Part shown: in pieces, positions 32,163 to 44,907 of the stretch | Position numbering within the stretch: the stretch's first letter is position 1 | Layout of the letters: every line of letters starts with the position of its first letter | Assembly (NCBI GenBank): GCA_021502835.1 | Contig: JAKFGP010000050.1 | Span: 263,883 to 327,882, forward strand | Direction of reading: 5' to 3' | Source: Streptomyces thinghirensis | GTDB lineage: Bacteria > Actinomycetota > Actinomycetia > Streptomycetales > Streptomycetaceae | DNA: 64,000 bases | Notes under the pieces: generated by a model | Told to the model about the DNA's origin: nothing | Database searches by the model: none | What the model saw: only the letters and a program-made list of their open reading frames with translations | Made by a program: the position numbers and the translations under genes

Positions 32163-32402
32163 TCAGCGGCGCGGTGCGCGCAGTGCCAGCCGTTCCTTCT
32201 CCGACAGCCCGCCCCAGGACGCCGAAGCGCTCGTCGTTACTCAGCGCGTACTACCTAGGCAGGCCGAGCGGATCGGGCACAGGGCGCAGATCCGGCTTGG
32301 CATCCCGTACGGAACTGCCGGGCTCGGGGAAGAAGAAGTCCGCCCCGGTCTGTGCGCACAACGCCTCTCCTGCCAGGCGAGGTCGGGGCGCGTCGTGATC
32401 AT
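32163..32402 (-). CDS. WhiB-family iron-sulphur transcription factor
   Basis: Actinobacteria-specific [4Fe-4S] regulator binding the principal sigma factor. ATG 32402 opens MITTRPDLAWQE. First Cys in ALCAQTGADFFFPEPGS (near 32340-32365), then the triple-Cys block RICALCPIRSACLEYALSND (near 32245-32305). The turn GVWGGLSEKERLAL follows (near 32180-32220), matching the family G[VI]WGG motif. The basic tail ends RAPRR, TGA 32163-32165. About 80 residues, typical for the class. Which Wbl subgroup cannot be told. Indels near 32355, 32320 and 32265. Confidence 0.9.
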
Positions 32403-32416
32403 CCTTTGGTGTGCAT
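32399..32416 (-). other. Five-codon mini-ORF overlapping the WhiB start
   Basis: ATG CAC ACC AAA GGA TGA (32416-32399) overlaps the WhiB ATG in an ATGA arrangement. The AAAGGA inside it doubles as the WhiB ribosome-binding site. It could couple WhiB translation to an upstream start, or may be fortuitous. Confidence 0.3.
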
Positions 32417-32605
32417 GGACAGCAGCGTGCCGGGACGGCGAAAAACGTTCGATCAACGCGGGATCAACGCCGCGCCGGCGGGCCCGTGGCCGACCCGATG
32501 GTCCTCCCGCTCCGTGCGGGGACGCACGGCGGCGCGCGGGAGCGCTGGACAGTGGTGGGTGGAAGACTCGGCAGTGCAGGCAACGGACTCCTTCCGAGGA
32601 GGGCG

Positions 32606-33392
32606 ATGATGCTCACCACCCGTTTCGTCACCGGTGCTCCGAACTGGATCAGACGTCGGGCAACCGACATCGACGGCGCCACTTCCTTCTACGGTGGCCT
32701 CTTCGGCTGGCGCTTCCGGTCGGCGGGGCCCGAGGCCGGCGGCTACGGCTTCTTCGAGCTGGACGGCCGGATCGTGGCCGGCGGTATGCAGACGACGCCG
32801 GAGCAGGGCCCGCCGTCCTGGACGGTCTACTTCCAGACCCCGGACGCGGACGCCGCCGCCAAGGCCTCCGAGCAGGCCCGGGGCGGTGTGCTCATGCGGC
32901 CCATGGACGTGCTGGACCAGGGCACCATGGCGATCCTCGCCGACCGGGCCGGGGTGCCGTTCGGCGTCTGGCAGCCGGGGCGGCTGGGCGGCCTGACCGT
33001 GGCCGGCGAGACCGGTGCGCCTGTGCTGGGTCGAGCTGTACACGGCGGACATCGCGGCCGCCGCCGCGTACTACCGGGCGGTGCTGGGGCTGGAGACCTC
33101 GGCCGTCTCCTTCCTGGCTCCACCTACACCTGCGTCAACCGGCGGGCGAGGGCGAGGAGAGCATGTTCGGCGGCGTCGTTCCGCTCGCCGACGACCCTCT
33201 GGAGACGGACGGCCACTGGCTGCCGTACCTCGCGGTCGACGACACGGACGCCGCGGTCGCCCGACCCTGGAGCTCGGCGGCACGGTGCGGATGCCCGCGA
33301 CGGACATCGAGGGCGTCGGACGCCTCGCCCGTCTGGCCGACCCGTACGGCGCCCGGTTCGCGGTACTCAGGCCGATGCCGCGGGAGGGGTAG
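32606..33392 (+). CDS. Two-domain VOC (glyoxalase/bleomycin-resistance fold) protein
   Basis: Tandem vicinal-oxygen-chelate domains, about 262 residues. ATG 32606 after an excellent GAGGAGG. Domain 1: ATDIDGATSFYGGLFGWRFR, then GGYGFFELDGRIVAGGMQTT and WTVYFQTPDADAAAKASEQA. Domain 2: CWVELYTADIAAAAAYYRAV, then GGVVPLADDPL, LPYLAVDDTDAAVARTLELG and DPYGARFAVLRPMPREG. The pattern resembles streptomycete hydroxylase-like VOC proteins, but metal ligands are incomplete, so the substrate is unknown. Divergent from the WhiB gene. Indels near 32655, 33020, 33115 and 33262. Confidence 0.85.
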
Positions 33393-33581
33393 GGCTGCGC
33401 GGAGGGTCGGGTCGCGGCCTTGGACGGCGTCCGGCCGGCGGAGGTGAGCGGGGCCGAGGCGGCCCGCCGCGAGGTGGAGCAGGCAGGGGTGGCGGCCGCT
33501 GCCGCGCCGGGCGACGCGAGGAGCCCGGCGGGCAGCGGGCGTGGTCGGGAGGCGGAGTGCCTGCGTCCGTGTCAGGGAGCC

Positions 33582-33613
33582 GCCGGGCCTGCCCGGGGGC
33601 GCCCCCGCCCGGC
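33582..33613. terminator. GC-rich hairpin between convergent VOC and LacI genes
   Basis: GCCGGGC (33582-33588) pairs with GCCCGGC (33607-33613), with an inner GGGGGCGCCCCC palindrome. It lies in the 239-base gap between two convergent stops. No U-tract, as is common in streptomycetes. Confidence 0.4.
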
Positions 33614-33631
33614 CGTGGTTCCTGCTCCGTC

Positions 33632-34689
33632 TCACGTGGTCGCGCGTCGGACCAGGGTCGTCGGCAGGACGACGCCGGACGGCTTGTCCGGCTCGGTCTG
33701 CCGCGTCCGCCGCGGAGTTCCCCGCCCCGACGCCGCGGTCCAGCCCGCGCAGCAGCAGGCGGGCCATCAGCCGGCCCATCTCCTCGATGTCCTGGCGGAC
33801 CGTGGTCAGCGGCGGGTCGGTCTGCTCGGCGACGGGCAGCATGTCGTCGAAGCCGACCACGGCAACGTCCTCCGGCACCCGCCGCCCGCCCTCGCGCAGC
33901 ACCCGCAGGGCGCCCGCCGCGGTGAGGTCGTTGGCCGCGAACACGGCGTCCAGGTCCGGGCACCGGTCGAGCAGTTCCGCATCGCCCGCTCGCCGCCGAC
34001 CGGGGTGAAGTCCCCGCGCGCGATCAGCCCGGGGTCGGCGTCGGCCCGGACGTCGCGGAAGCCGGCGAGCCGGTCGGCCGCTGACGTCTGGTCGAGCGGG
34101 CCGGTGATGTGCGCGATGCGGGTGCGGCCGAGCCCCGCCAGGTGGCGGACGGCGTCGCGGGCGCCGCCGCGGTTGTCACTGTCCACGTAGACCACGTCGT
34201 CCCGGCCGTCGTCCCAGCCGGGGCGCCCGCCGAACACGGTCGGCACGCCGGCGCTGCGGACGAGGCCGGGCAGCGGGTCGTCGAGGTGCAGGGAGAAGAC
34301 GAGCGCACCGTCGACATGGCCGCCGGCCAGGTAGCGGCCGACGCGGGCATGGTCCTCGCGGCCCTCCGTGAGCAGCAGCACGAGCTGGTTGTCGTGGGCC
34401 GTCGGTTCCTTGCTGATGCCGCGGAGTTGCTGGGCGAAGTAGGGGTCGGCGAAGATCCGGGCCCCGGTTCGGCGGCGACGACGGCGACCGCGTCGTGGCG
34501 TCGCGTCACCAGGCTGCGGGCCGCCTGGCCGGGCACGTAGCCGAGTTCCTCCACCGCACGCCGGACCCGCTCGGCCAGCGCGTCCCGCACCCCGTGCGCC
34601 CCGTTCACCACCCGGGACACGGTGGCCCGCGAGACCCCGGCGCGCTCGGCCACGGCCTCCAGCGTGGGACGCGGCGCGGTCTCGGTCAC
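33632..34689 (-). CDS. LacI family transcriptional regulator
   Basis: Sugar-responsive repressor. Of two GTG candidates (34695, 34689), 34689 has the correct spacing to GAGGAG and gives [23 protein letters not shown] and hinge: [18 protein letters not shown] and [17 protein letters not shown]. The periplasmic-binding-protein-like domain includes [97 protein letters not shown] and [16 protein letters not shown]. The end (RATT) is at TGA 33632-33634. About 352 residues. It lies 120 bases downstream of the small laccase gene on the same strand. Indels near 34465, 33985 and 33700. Confidence 0.92.
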
Positions 34690-34762
34690 GGGCACTCCTC
34701 CTCGGCGACTGCGGCTCAGGATAGGCGGCAGGCCGTCGGCAGGAGAGAGCGGAGAGAGCGGG

Positions 34763-34774
34763 TGAAAGCGCTCC
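34763..34774. promoter_or_regulatory. LacI-type operator half-palindrome
   Basis: TGAAAGCGCTCC with AGCGCT centre (34767-34772) in the gap upstream of the LacI gene. It resembles the TGAAAGCGCTTTCA-type operators of LacI-family repressors, suggesting autoregulation. Confidence 0.45.
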
Positions 34775-34808
34775 GGCGCCCCGAATCCGCGTCCCGGGGG
34801 CCGTCCCC

Positions 34809-35926
<1,118 letters not shown>

Positions 35927-36034
35927 TTATCCACACTCAGGACAAAGTTCGTTCGATCCCGGTCATACCTATTGGCGAACCATGCAAAGAGGTCTAACTT
36001 CCTGTGCGCTGCTGCCGTGACCGAGGAGGTGCCC

Positions 36035-38510
36035 ATGCCCTTAAGAGGGTTGAGCGCGAGAAGCAGAGGCTGGGCGGCGTTCGCGACCGCCGGGTTCGTC
36101 GCCGCGGGACTGTTGGCGGGCCCCACCGCCAGTGCGCGCGACCGGCGCCGGATCCGTCCCTGACAACGATGTCGATCAAGTCGCCGCCCGGCGGCGCCAA
36201 CGTACGTGTGCTGATCTTCTACGGTTCCGCCGCTGGCCGGGGACGAGTCCCCGGTCGTGAACGCCGGGATCGCGGCCATCGAGCGGATCGGGCTGACCGG
36301 TCCGTCCGGGGAGCGCTTCCAGGTCGAGGCCACGGACAACGCCTCGGTGTTCACCAATGAGAAGAGGCTCGGCCGCTTCAACGCGGTCGTGTTCCTCACC
36401 GGCGGCGGTGACGTCCTCGATCCGGCACAGGAGGCGGGTCTGGAGGCGTACATGGAGGCCGGCGGTGGATTCGTCGGCATCCACGACGCCGCCCGCGCGG
36501 AGCCGTACTGGACTGGTTCACCGGTCTGGTCGGTGCCCGCCCGGCCGCCTCCAGCCCGACCAGGTGTAGCGGGGCCACCGTCGAGGTCGGCGACCGGCGC
36601 CATCCGGCCGCCAAGGACCTGCCGGTGCAGTGGAAGCGGCCCGACCAGTGGATGAACTGGGTGGAGAACCCGTCCGGGGACGTGCACACCGTGGCCCGGG
36701 TGCGCGAGTCGACGTACCAGCCCGGTGCGAGCGCCAACGGCTGGGACCACCTGGTCGGCTGGTGCCGGGACTACGACGGCGGCCGGTCCTTCTACACCGG
36801 CATGGGCGGCACGGTGTCGTCGTACGACGAGACCGACTTCCGCACTCATTCTGCGCGGCGCCCTCATGTGGACGACACGCCTGGCGCAGGCCGACTGCAA
36901 GGCGACCATCGACGGCAACTACAAGGCCGAGCGGCTCACCGAGCCCAACCAGCCTCGGCCAGAACGACCAGATCGGGCGAGCCGCACGGCCTGGTCACCG
37001 CACCAGACGGCTGCGTGTTCTCCATAACGTGGCCGCGGCGGGGCGCGGATCCTCCCCAGCCCGTGGTCACCGACTGGAACGACCCGGACATCGGAGTGCA
37101 AGGGCGAGATCCACGTCTGGGACCCGAAGACCGACAAGGTCACGCTCGCCGGTGAACTGACCGGCTTCGGCGCAACAAGCGGTGGCGGCGACGAGCTGAT
37201 CAAGGTCGAGGAGGGTCTGCTCGGCATCGAGCTGGACCCGGACTTCGCGGCGAACGGCTGGGTGTACCTGCACTACACGCCGCACTCCGAGATCAACCGC
37301 GAGACGCACATGGCCGAGCGGCGGGTCTCCGCTTCACGCTCGACCAGGCGACCAACAAGCTGACCTGGGCAGCGAGAAGGTGCTGCTCGGCGGCCGGTGC
37401 AGATCCACAGTTGCTGCCACGCGGGCGGCGGGATGGCCTGGACCCAAGGGCAACCTGTACATCGCGACGGGTGACAACAACTCCAGTGGTTCAGCGGCGG
37501 TTACTCGGGCAACAACCCGGAGCCCAACTTCAAGGGCGTGTCCTTCGCCGACGCGCGCGCCGCACCGCCGGCAACACCAACAACCTCAACGGCAAGATCC
37601 TGCGCATCCACCCGGAGCCGGACGGGACGTACACGCCCCCGAGGGCACCTCTTCACCGGCGAGGAGATCGCCGAGGGCGGCGGTCAAGACGCGCGGCGAG
37701 ATCTACGTGATGGGTGTACGCAACCCGGCGCGCATCTCCGTCGACAAGAAGACCGACACGCTCTACGCGGGCTGGGTCGGTCCGGACGCCGGTTCTCCGT
37801 CGCCGACGTGGGTCCGGCGAAGTACGACACGTTCGCCGCGACTACCGAGGCGGGCAACCGGGGATGGCCGTACTGCATGGGCAACAAGCAGCCGTACCGA
37901 CCGAACCGCCGGACCCGTCGAAGCCGCTGGTTGGTACGACTGCGACGCCCCGAAGAACGAGTCGCCGAACAACGACGGCCTGGTCAACCTGCCACCGGTG
38001 ACCGGCAACAACATCCGGTACCGCCGCAGGGCGGCGGACCCGATTTCTCGCGCGACGAGAACGGGATCCCGTCGTACAAGCAGGAGGAGGCCACCTAGCT
38101 GCCGCCCTGGCTCAAGGGCGGTGGCCAGGCCGCGATGAACGGCCTGGTTCTCACCGCTACGACGCCGACAGCACCAGGAGACCGGCCCGCGTACTGACGG
38201 CAAGTGGTTCGTCGGTGACTTCTACGACTCGGACCAGCCGCGCAACGCGGTGCTGATGGACCCGGAAGACACTCGGGCGACGGCGGTCTGCCGGTGCACT
38301 CGGAGTCATTGAAGAAGATCGTGCCGGTCGGCAACGACGGCATCAAGAACCTGATGTGGCTGGAAGTTCCGGCCCGGACGGCGCGCTGTACGTCCTCGAC
38401 TACGGCCGCGCTTCTTTCACCTCGACTCCAAGTCGGCCCTGTGGCGGGTCACCTACGAGGGCGGTGGGCCGACGCCGGCCGCCGGACAGCTGGCGAGGGG
38501 GTCTGAGTGA
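36035..38510 (+). CDS. Secreted ThuA domain - sugar dehydrogenase (GSDH) fusion protein
   Basis: About 825 residues. ATG 36035 after GAGGAGGT opens a signal peptide ([20 protein letters not shown] then [14 protein letters not shown]). N-terminal ThuA-like glutamine-amidotransferase fold: [57 protein letters not shown] and [21 protein letters not shown]-terminal PQQ-dependent glucose/sorbosone dehydrogenase-like beta-propeller from about 36900: [68 protein letters not shown] and [19 protein letters not shown]. Stop TGA 38508-38510 overlaps the next gene's GTG (GTGA), so the two are translationally coupled. Extracellular carbohydrate oxidation is the likely role; substrate unknown. More than ten indels. 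Confidence 0.86.
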
Positions 38511-40721
38511 TACGCCAACGAAGAATGTGGGCCGCCTTGTTGGCCGGCCTGCTGATGATGCTCGGTCTGCAGGCGACGTCCGCGTCCGGGCAGCCCTAAG
38601 GGGCTTCGGCCGGGGCTGAGGCCGCCGACCAGGTCCTCACCTGGACCGCCGGCAACGACATCACCAAGTACACGTCCGCGCCCGAGACGGCGGTGGCCGG
38701 TCCGGCCACGATCGTCTTCGAGAACAGGTGCGGCGACCGGCAACACCACCGGCATGCCGCACACGCTGACGTTCATGACCAGCGACCCCGAGTACAACCA
38801 GGACGTCCAGCTGAACATCCTGGCCAACCCGGGCGACGACCAGGGTGGCAAGCACACCGCCGAGGTCACCCTCACCCCGGCCGCTACATGTACCACTGCA
38901 CGATCCCCGGCCACGGGGAGATGAAGGGCGTGCTCGTGGTGACCGAGGGCGGCGGTGGCGAGGACACCACCGCGCCCGCGACCTCGGCGGACGTCGGCGG
39001 CACGCAGAACGCGGACGGCGCCTACGTGGCGTCCCGCGAGCGTGACGCTCGGCGCCACCGACGAGGGTGGCTCGGCGCTCACCGGATCGAGTACGCGATC
39101 GGTGCCGACGGTGCCTGGCAGCCGTACACCACGCCGGTCGTCGTCGACCAGGTCGGCGACTACACGGTGCGCTACCGGGCGTTCGACAGGCGGGCAACGC
39201 CGCCGCCGAGAAGAGCGTCACGTTCACCCGTGGTCGCCCCCGACAGCGACGACACGACCGCGCCGGAGACCTCGGCGACGGTCAGTGGTGAGAAGAATCC
39301 GGACGGCGCGTACATCGACATGGCGACGGTGACCGTCACCGCCTCCGACACCGGTTCCGGCGTCAACACCATCGAGTACGCGGTCGGTGACGGCGCCTGG
39401 CAGGCGTACACCGCGCCCGTGATGGTGCACGAGGTCGGCGAGCACACCGTGCGCTACCGCGCCACCGACAAGGCGGGCAACGCCGCGGCGGAGAAGAGCG
39501 TCGCCTTCACCGTCGTCGCCGCTCCTCGCAGGACACCGCCCCGCCGGTGACCGGCGCGACCGTGAGGGCACCAAGGACTCCGACGGCGCGTACGTCGGCA
39601 GCGCCAAGGTGACCGTCAGCGCCACCGACGAGGGCGGCTCCGGCGTGGCCGGCGTGGAGTACTCGCTCGACGCCGGGCCGTACCTGGCGTACACCGAGCC
39701 GGTGGTCGTCGACCGTGTGGGCCGGCACACCGTGGCCTACCGGGCGAGCGACAAGGCGGGCAACACCTCCGAGCCGCTGACCGTGAGCTTCACGGTGGTG
39801 TCGGGTCAGGTGCCGCCGCCGCCCTGCCCGGAGTACGACGAACGCTCACGTGATCGTCGGCACGGTCGACACGGGTGTGCCGAACCGGGTCACGAACAAC
39901 CGGTGCCGGATCAACGAGATGATCGAGGACGAGAAGGAGTGGACGTCCCAGCAGCTGTTCCTGAAGCACGTGCGGGGAGTCATGGACGCGCTCCTGGACG
40001 AGGGCGTCGTCGACCGCCGGGAGTACCGGGTGATCAACAAGGCCGCCCGTCGTCGAAGATCGGCACGCCCGGCCAGACCGAGGGCTACCGCGCGATCCTC
40101 GACGGGACCCAGGAGTCCTTCGCGAAGTGGAGCAGGTGGGCGGCGGTTCGTTCGGGCTGAACGACGACGGCTCGATCACCTCCAGCACCAGCACGCCGGG
40201 CATGGGCATGCCGTTCCCCGAGCGCAAGTACGGGGACTTCTCGCTGAAGCTCCAGTGGCGTGACGACGCCGCGGGCACCGCCAACACCAACGGCGGCGTC
40301 TTCGTGCGCTTCTGCAGGTCCACGACCACCCGGAGGAGTCCCGGCCGGAGTGGGTCGCCATCAAGTACGGCACGAGGTGCAGGTGTTCGTTGGTCCGACC
40401 GGCGACATGTACAAGTCGGGGTCGATCTACGGCTTCGACCGGGTGGGTCTCGCCGGGGCCGGAGTGACGGAGAAGGGCACCTGGAACGACTACGAGATCC
40501 GCGTGGTCGACCAGCACTCCTCCATCTACCGCAACGGCGTGCTGATCAACGAGTTCGGACTACACCGGCGGCCAGGACTTCACCCCGCCGCGCTCGGACG
40601 ACCCGCACGGACGGGCGCGGTTCGCCTCCGGCTACCTCGGACTCCAGGTGCACGGCACGACGGGACGTGGTCTCGTACCCGGGACGTCCGGATCAAGGAG
40701 CCGCAGCTCAGCTCTCCCTGA
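38507..40721 (+). CDS. Secreted cupredoxin - Ig-like repeats - DUF1080 protein
   Basis: About 738 residues. GTG 38507; signal helix MWAALLAGLLMMLGLQATSA. A plastocyanin/azurin-like cupredoxin domain follows (VLTWTAGNDITKYTSAPETA to YMYHCTIPGHGEMKG; the Cys-His-Met copper set is visible near 38885-38930). Three Ig/OmpL47-like repeats of about 90 residues come next (each DTTAPxTSA...NPDGAY then ASDTGSGVNTIEYAVGDGAW and VGEHTVRYRATDKAGN), near 38960-39240, 39250-39525 and 39530-39800. A linker with CRINEMIEDEKEWTSQQLFL follows, then a C-terminal 3-keto-disaccharide hydrolase (DUF1080) domain: GSFGLNDDGSITSSTSTPGM, YGDFSLKLQWRDDA, GGVFVRFP, GTWNDYEIRVVDQ, YLGLQVHG. Coupled to the ThuA-GSDH gene. 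Confidence 0.86.
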
Positions 40722-41763
40722 GGGCGCGGCTTCTTCGCGCGGCTCGGCCTGTACCTGGCTGGGTTCCCCCGGCATCTTCGGATACTCGGGCGGGCACGGC
40801 ACAGATCGGCGAGCCCGTGGTCGTGTTCGTCCTTCGTCGCCAGTTCTAGCAGGGCGTCGAGGGAGTATGCCCTGATACCGTCCATGCCCGCGTGCATCGT
40901 CGCCGAGTTCGGGCGAAGCGCGCGGGCATGGTCGGATGTCGAAGTCCTCCGGGTGCGCGACGCCCACCTCGTCCCAGCGCAGCGGTGTGGAGGACGGGGG
41001 CGTGCGGGGGGGCGTACGGAGTAGGTGGAGGCGATGGTGTGGTCGCGTGGGCGGTCTGGTTGTAGTCGATGAAGATGGCTCGCCGCGCCTCCTCCTTCCA
41101 CCACCTTGATGGTCGTTTCCGCTCGGGCATCCGCCGTTCCATCTCGCGTCCCATCGGCGATGGCGGCGCGCCGCACCTGGTGAAGGTCCAGCGCGCGGCT
41201 CGATCGGCACGAAGACGTGATGCCCGTCCACCGGAGGTTAGGCCGCGCCCGCCAGCCCGCCGAACTCGCCAGTACTCGCACGCAGTACGGGAGCGGCGCG
41301 GGCGGCGTCGTCGTAGTCGGTGCCGGGCTGCGGGTCGAGGTCGATGCGCAGTTCGTCGGGGTGGTCGACGGGCGTCGCTCCAGCACCGGCCAGGTGGAAG
41401 GTGAGGGTGCCGTACTGGGCGGCGGCCCACAGCACCGCCGCTCTCTCGGTGGGACATCCCTCCTCGGGCGCCGCGTCCGGGCTGGGGAAAGTGATTGGGC
41501 GGTGGGGATCCAGTCGGGCATGCCCTGGGCGCGCTGCTTCAGGTAGAACCACCGGCGGTGACGCCGTCCGGGTAGCGCTGGAGGGTGTGAGTCGGCCGGT
41601 CGTGCAGGGCGCGCAGGATGCCGGGGGCGACCGCCTGGTAGTGACCGGGCCACGTCAGAGCTTGTGTAGCCGTGTCCGGGAAGAAGACCTTGCCCGGGCT
41701 GGCAGCCGCACGGTCTGGCCCGCCTCGCTTCCAGTTCCACCGCTTCCGCCCGGTGCGAGCCAC
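40708..41763 (-). CDS. LigD-type polymerase/primase domain protein (NHEJ)
   Basis: Stand-alone archaeo-eukaryotic primase-fold polymerase as found in LigD, acting in non-homologous end joining. GTG 41763 (VARTGRK, then AVELEAGGQTVRL after correction). Visible: SPGKVFFPDTATQ, HYQAVAPGILRALHDRP, TLQRYPDGVTAG, FYLKQRAQGMPDWIPTAQ, CPTERAAVLWAAQYGTLTFH, the metal-binding DELRIDLDPQPGTDYDDAAR (near 41305-41365), RAAIADGTRD, FIDYNQTAHDHTIASTYSV, and CPPEYPKMPGEPSQVQ near the end. About 350 residues. The stop at 40708-40710 is the best guess; it overlaps the 3' end of the convergent DUF1080 gene. Many indels. Confidence 0.87.
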
Positions 41764-41912
41764 GGCGTTGCACCGCGGGTACCCTGCACATCAGCGACGG
41801 CTCTCGCCCGGGGCCGCGCCTCGAACTCCACGTTCCCGGGCGGCACCTCGAGTCCGGCGCGGCACCCGCACTCGGCCGGTTTGTTGTCGTCAGCGCCGCG
41901 CCGCCGGTCTCC

Positions 41913-43614
<1,702 letters not shown>

Positions 43615-43722
43615 GGGTGATCCGCCATATCGGAAGACGAAACAGGTGGCCGATACGGAGCGGGCAGCGAATCACGCCGCTTGCACGCGGCGGCACCGGC
43701 GCCCGGTCTCCCCGGGGCGGTA

Positions 43723-43752
43723 TCAGATGTAGAAGTAGTAGAACCTGATCAC
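43723..43752 (-). CDS. Nine-residue leader peptide VIRFYYFYI upstream of the ABC-F gene
   Basis: GTG 43752 to TGA 43723-43725 encodes V-I-R-F-Y-Y-F-Y-I: five aromatic residues in nine codons, a composition not expected by chance in GC-rich DNA, where TTC/TAC are the only phenylalanine and tyrosine codons used. A -10-like TAGGGT (43764-43759) ends 6 bases before the GTG, so the transcript would start at this codon and be leaderless. The 108 bases to the ABC-F ATG are GC-rich with inverted repeats (for example GCCGC/GCGGC around 43675-43695). Role as an antibiotic-responsive stalling peptide is inference by analogy with regulated ABC-F genes. Confidence 0.6.
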   Translation of the reverse strand: MIRFYYFYI

Positions 43753-43758
43753 CCGTCC

Positions 43759-43795
43759 ACCCTAACAGGCGAGGAATCCGGGCCGCTCATACAGT
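43759..43795. promoter_or_regulatory. Divergent leaderless-type -10 elements
   Basis: Minus strand TAGGGT (43764-43759) 6 bases before the leader-peptide GTG; plus strand TACAGT (43790-43795) 6 bases before the ligase ATG. No convincing -35 hexamers. Confidence 0.45.
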
Positions 43796-43801
43796 CGGAC
43801 C

Positions 43802-44907
43802 ATGGGATCTGCCCGTGATGCCGCCCGTCTAGCCGATGCTCGCCAAGTCCGTGGCGAAGATCCCGCTGCGGCACTACGAGGCGAAGTGGGACGGGTTCCG
43901 GTCGATCGTGTTCCGCGACGGCGCCAGAGGTCGAGCTCGGCAGCCGTACCGGCAAGCCGCCGACCAGGTACTTCCCGGAGCTGGTGGAGGTGGTGCGGGA
44001 ACGCTGCCCGAGCGTTGCGTAGTGGACGGGGAGATCGATCGCACGGGAGGACACCTCGATTTCGACGCGCTCACCGAGCGGATCCATCCGGCGGACTCCC
44101 GGGTGCGGATGCTGGCCGAGAGTGACGCCCGCCTCGCTCGTGGCCTTCGACCTGCTGGCGCTGGACGACGAGTCGCCCTTGCCGACGTGCCGCTGGCCGA
44201 CTGGCGGGGTTTGCTGGTCCGGACGCCGTCCGAGGTGACGCCGCCCGTGCAACGTGGCGCCGGCCACGGACGACATCGAGGTGGCCCGGCAGTGGTTCGA
44301 GCAGGCGAGGGGGGGACTGGACGGTGTCAGCCAGTGCCGCTCGACCTGCGCTACCGCCAGACGAGCGGGCCATGTACAAGATCAAGCACGAGCGCACCGC
44401 GGACGTGGTCGTCGCCGGCTACCGCCTCCACAAGAGCGGTCCCGTGGTCGGCTCACTGCTCCTCGGCCTCTACGACGACCGGGGGCGTCCTCCAGCACGT
44501 AGGTGAGCGCGGCCTTCACCATGAAGCGCCGCGCCGAACTGGTGGAGGAGCTGGAGCCGTTGCGCATGGACGACGCCCGGGCCATCCGTGGGCCGCCTGG
44601 GCCGAGGAATCGGCGCACGAATCGCCCGGCTGCCCGGCGCCCCCAGCCGCTGGTCGGGCAAGAAGGACCTGTCCTGGCGCCGCTCAGGCCGGAGCGGGTC
44701 GTCGAGGTGGCGTACGACCACATGGAGAACGGGGCGCGCTTCCGGCACACGGCCTGCTTCCGCCGCTGGCGCCTCGGACCGACACCCGAGAGCTGCACGT
44801 ACGCCCAACTGGAGGAGCCGGTCCGCTACGACCTGGCGGAGATCCTCGCGGGCCCTGAAGGCGCCGCGAGGGCACCCCGAGGTCTTACGGCTTCATCAGG
44901 ACCTTGA
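43802..44907 (+). CDS. ATP-dependent DNA ligase (LigC/LigD ligase-domain type)
   Basis: Seals nicks using ATP; an accessory ligase likely partnering the LigD-type polymerase across the intervening ABC-F gene. The nucleotidyltransferase motif I is HYEAKWDGFRSIVFRDGA (adenylated Lys near 43885); motif III region RCVVDGEIDRTGGHLDFDAL; motif IV LVAFDLLALDDESPL; motif V region AMYKIKHERTADVVVAGYRL; then the OB fold VVEVAYDHMENGARFRHTAQ and FRRWRPDRTPESCTYAQLEE. About 360 residues. ATG 43802 is the natural start (MDLPVMPPV then PMLAKSVAKIPL) but needs an indel and contains an in-frame TAG at 43833-43835, possibly a base error. ATG 43836 is the fallback. The end is approximate. Confidence 0.88.

Noticed and set aside
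31015..33447. Uninterrupted 810-codon plus-strand frame spanning desaturase, WhiB and VOC genes
   Set aside because: It is a chance junction of pieces of real genes in changing frames. Only fragments match the desaturase and VOC proteins, and the WhiB gene lies on the opposite strand within it.
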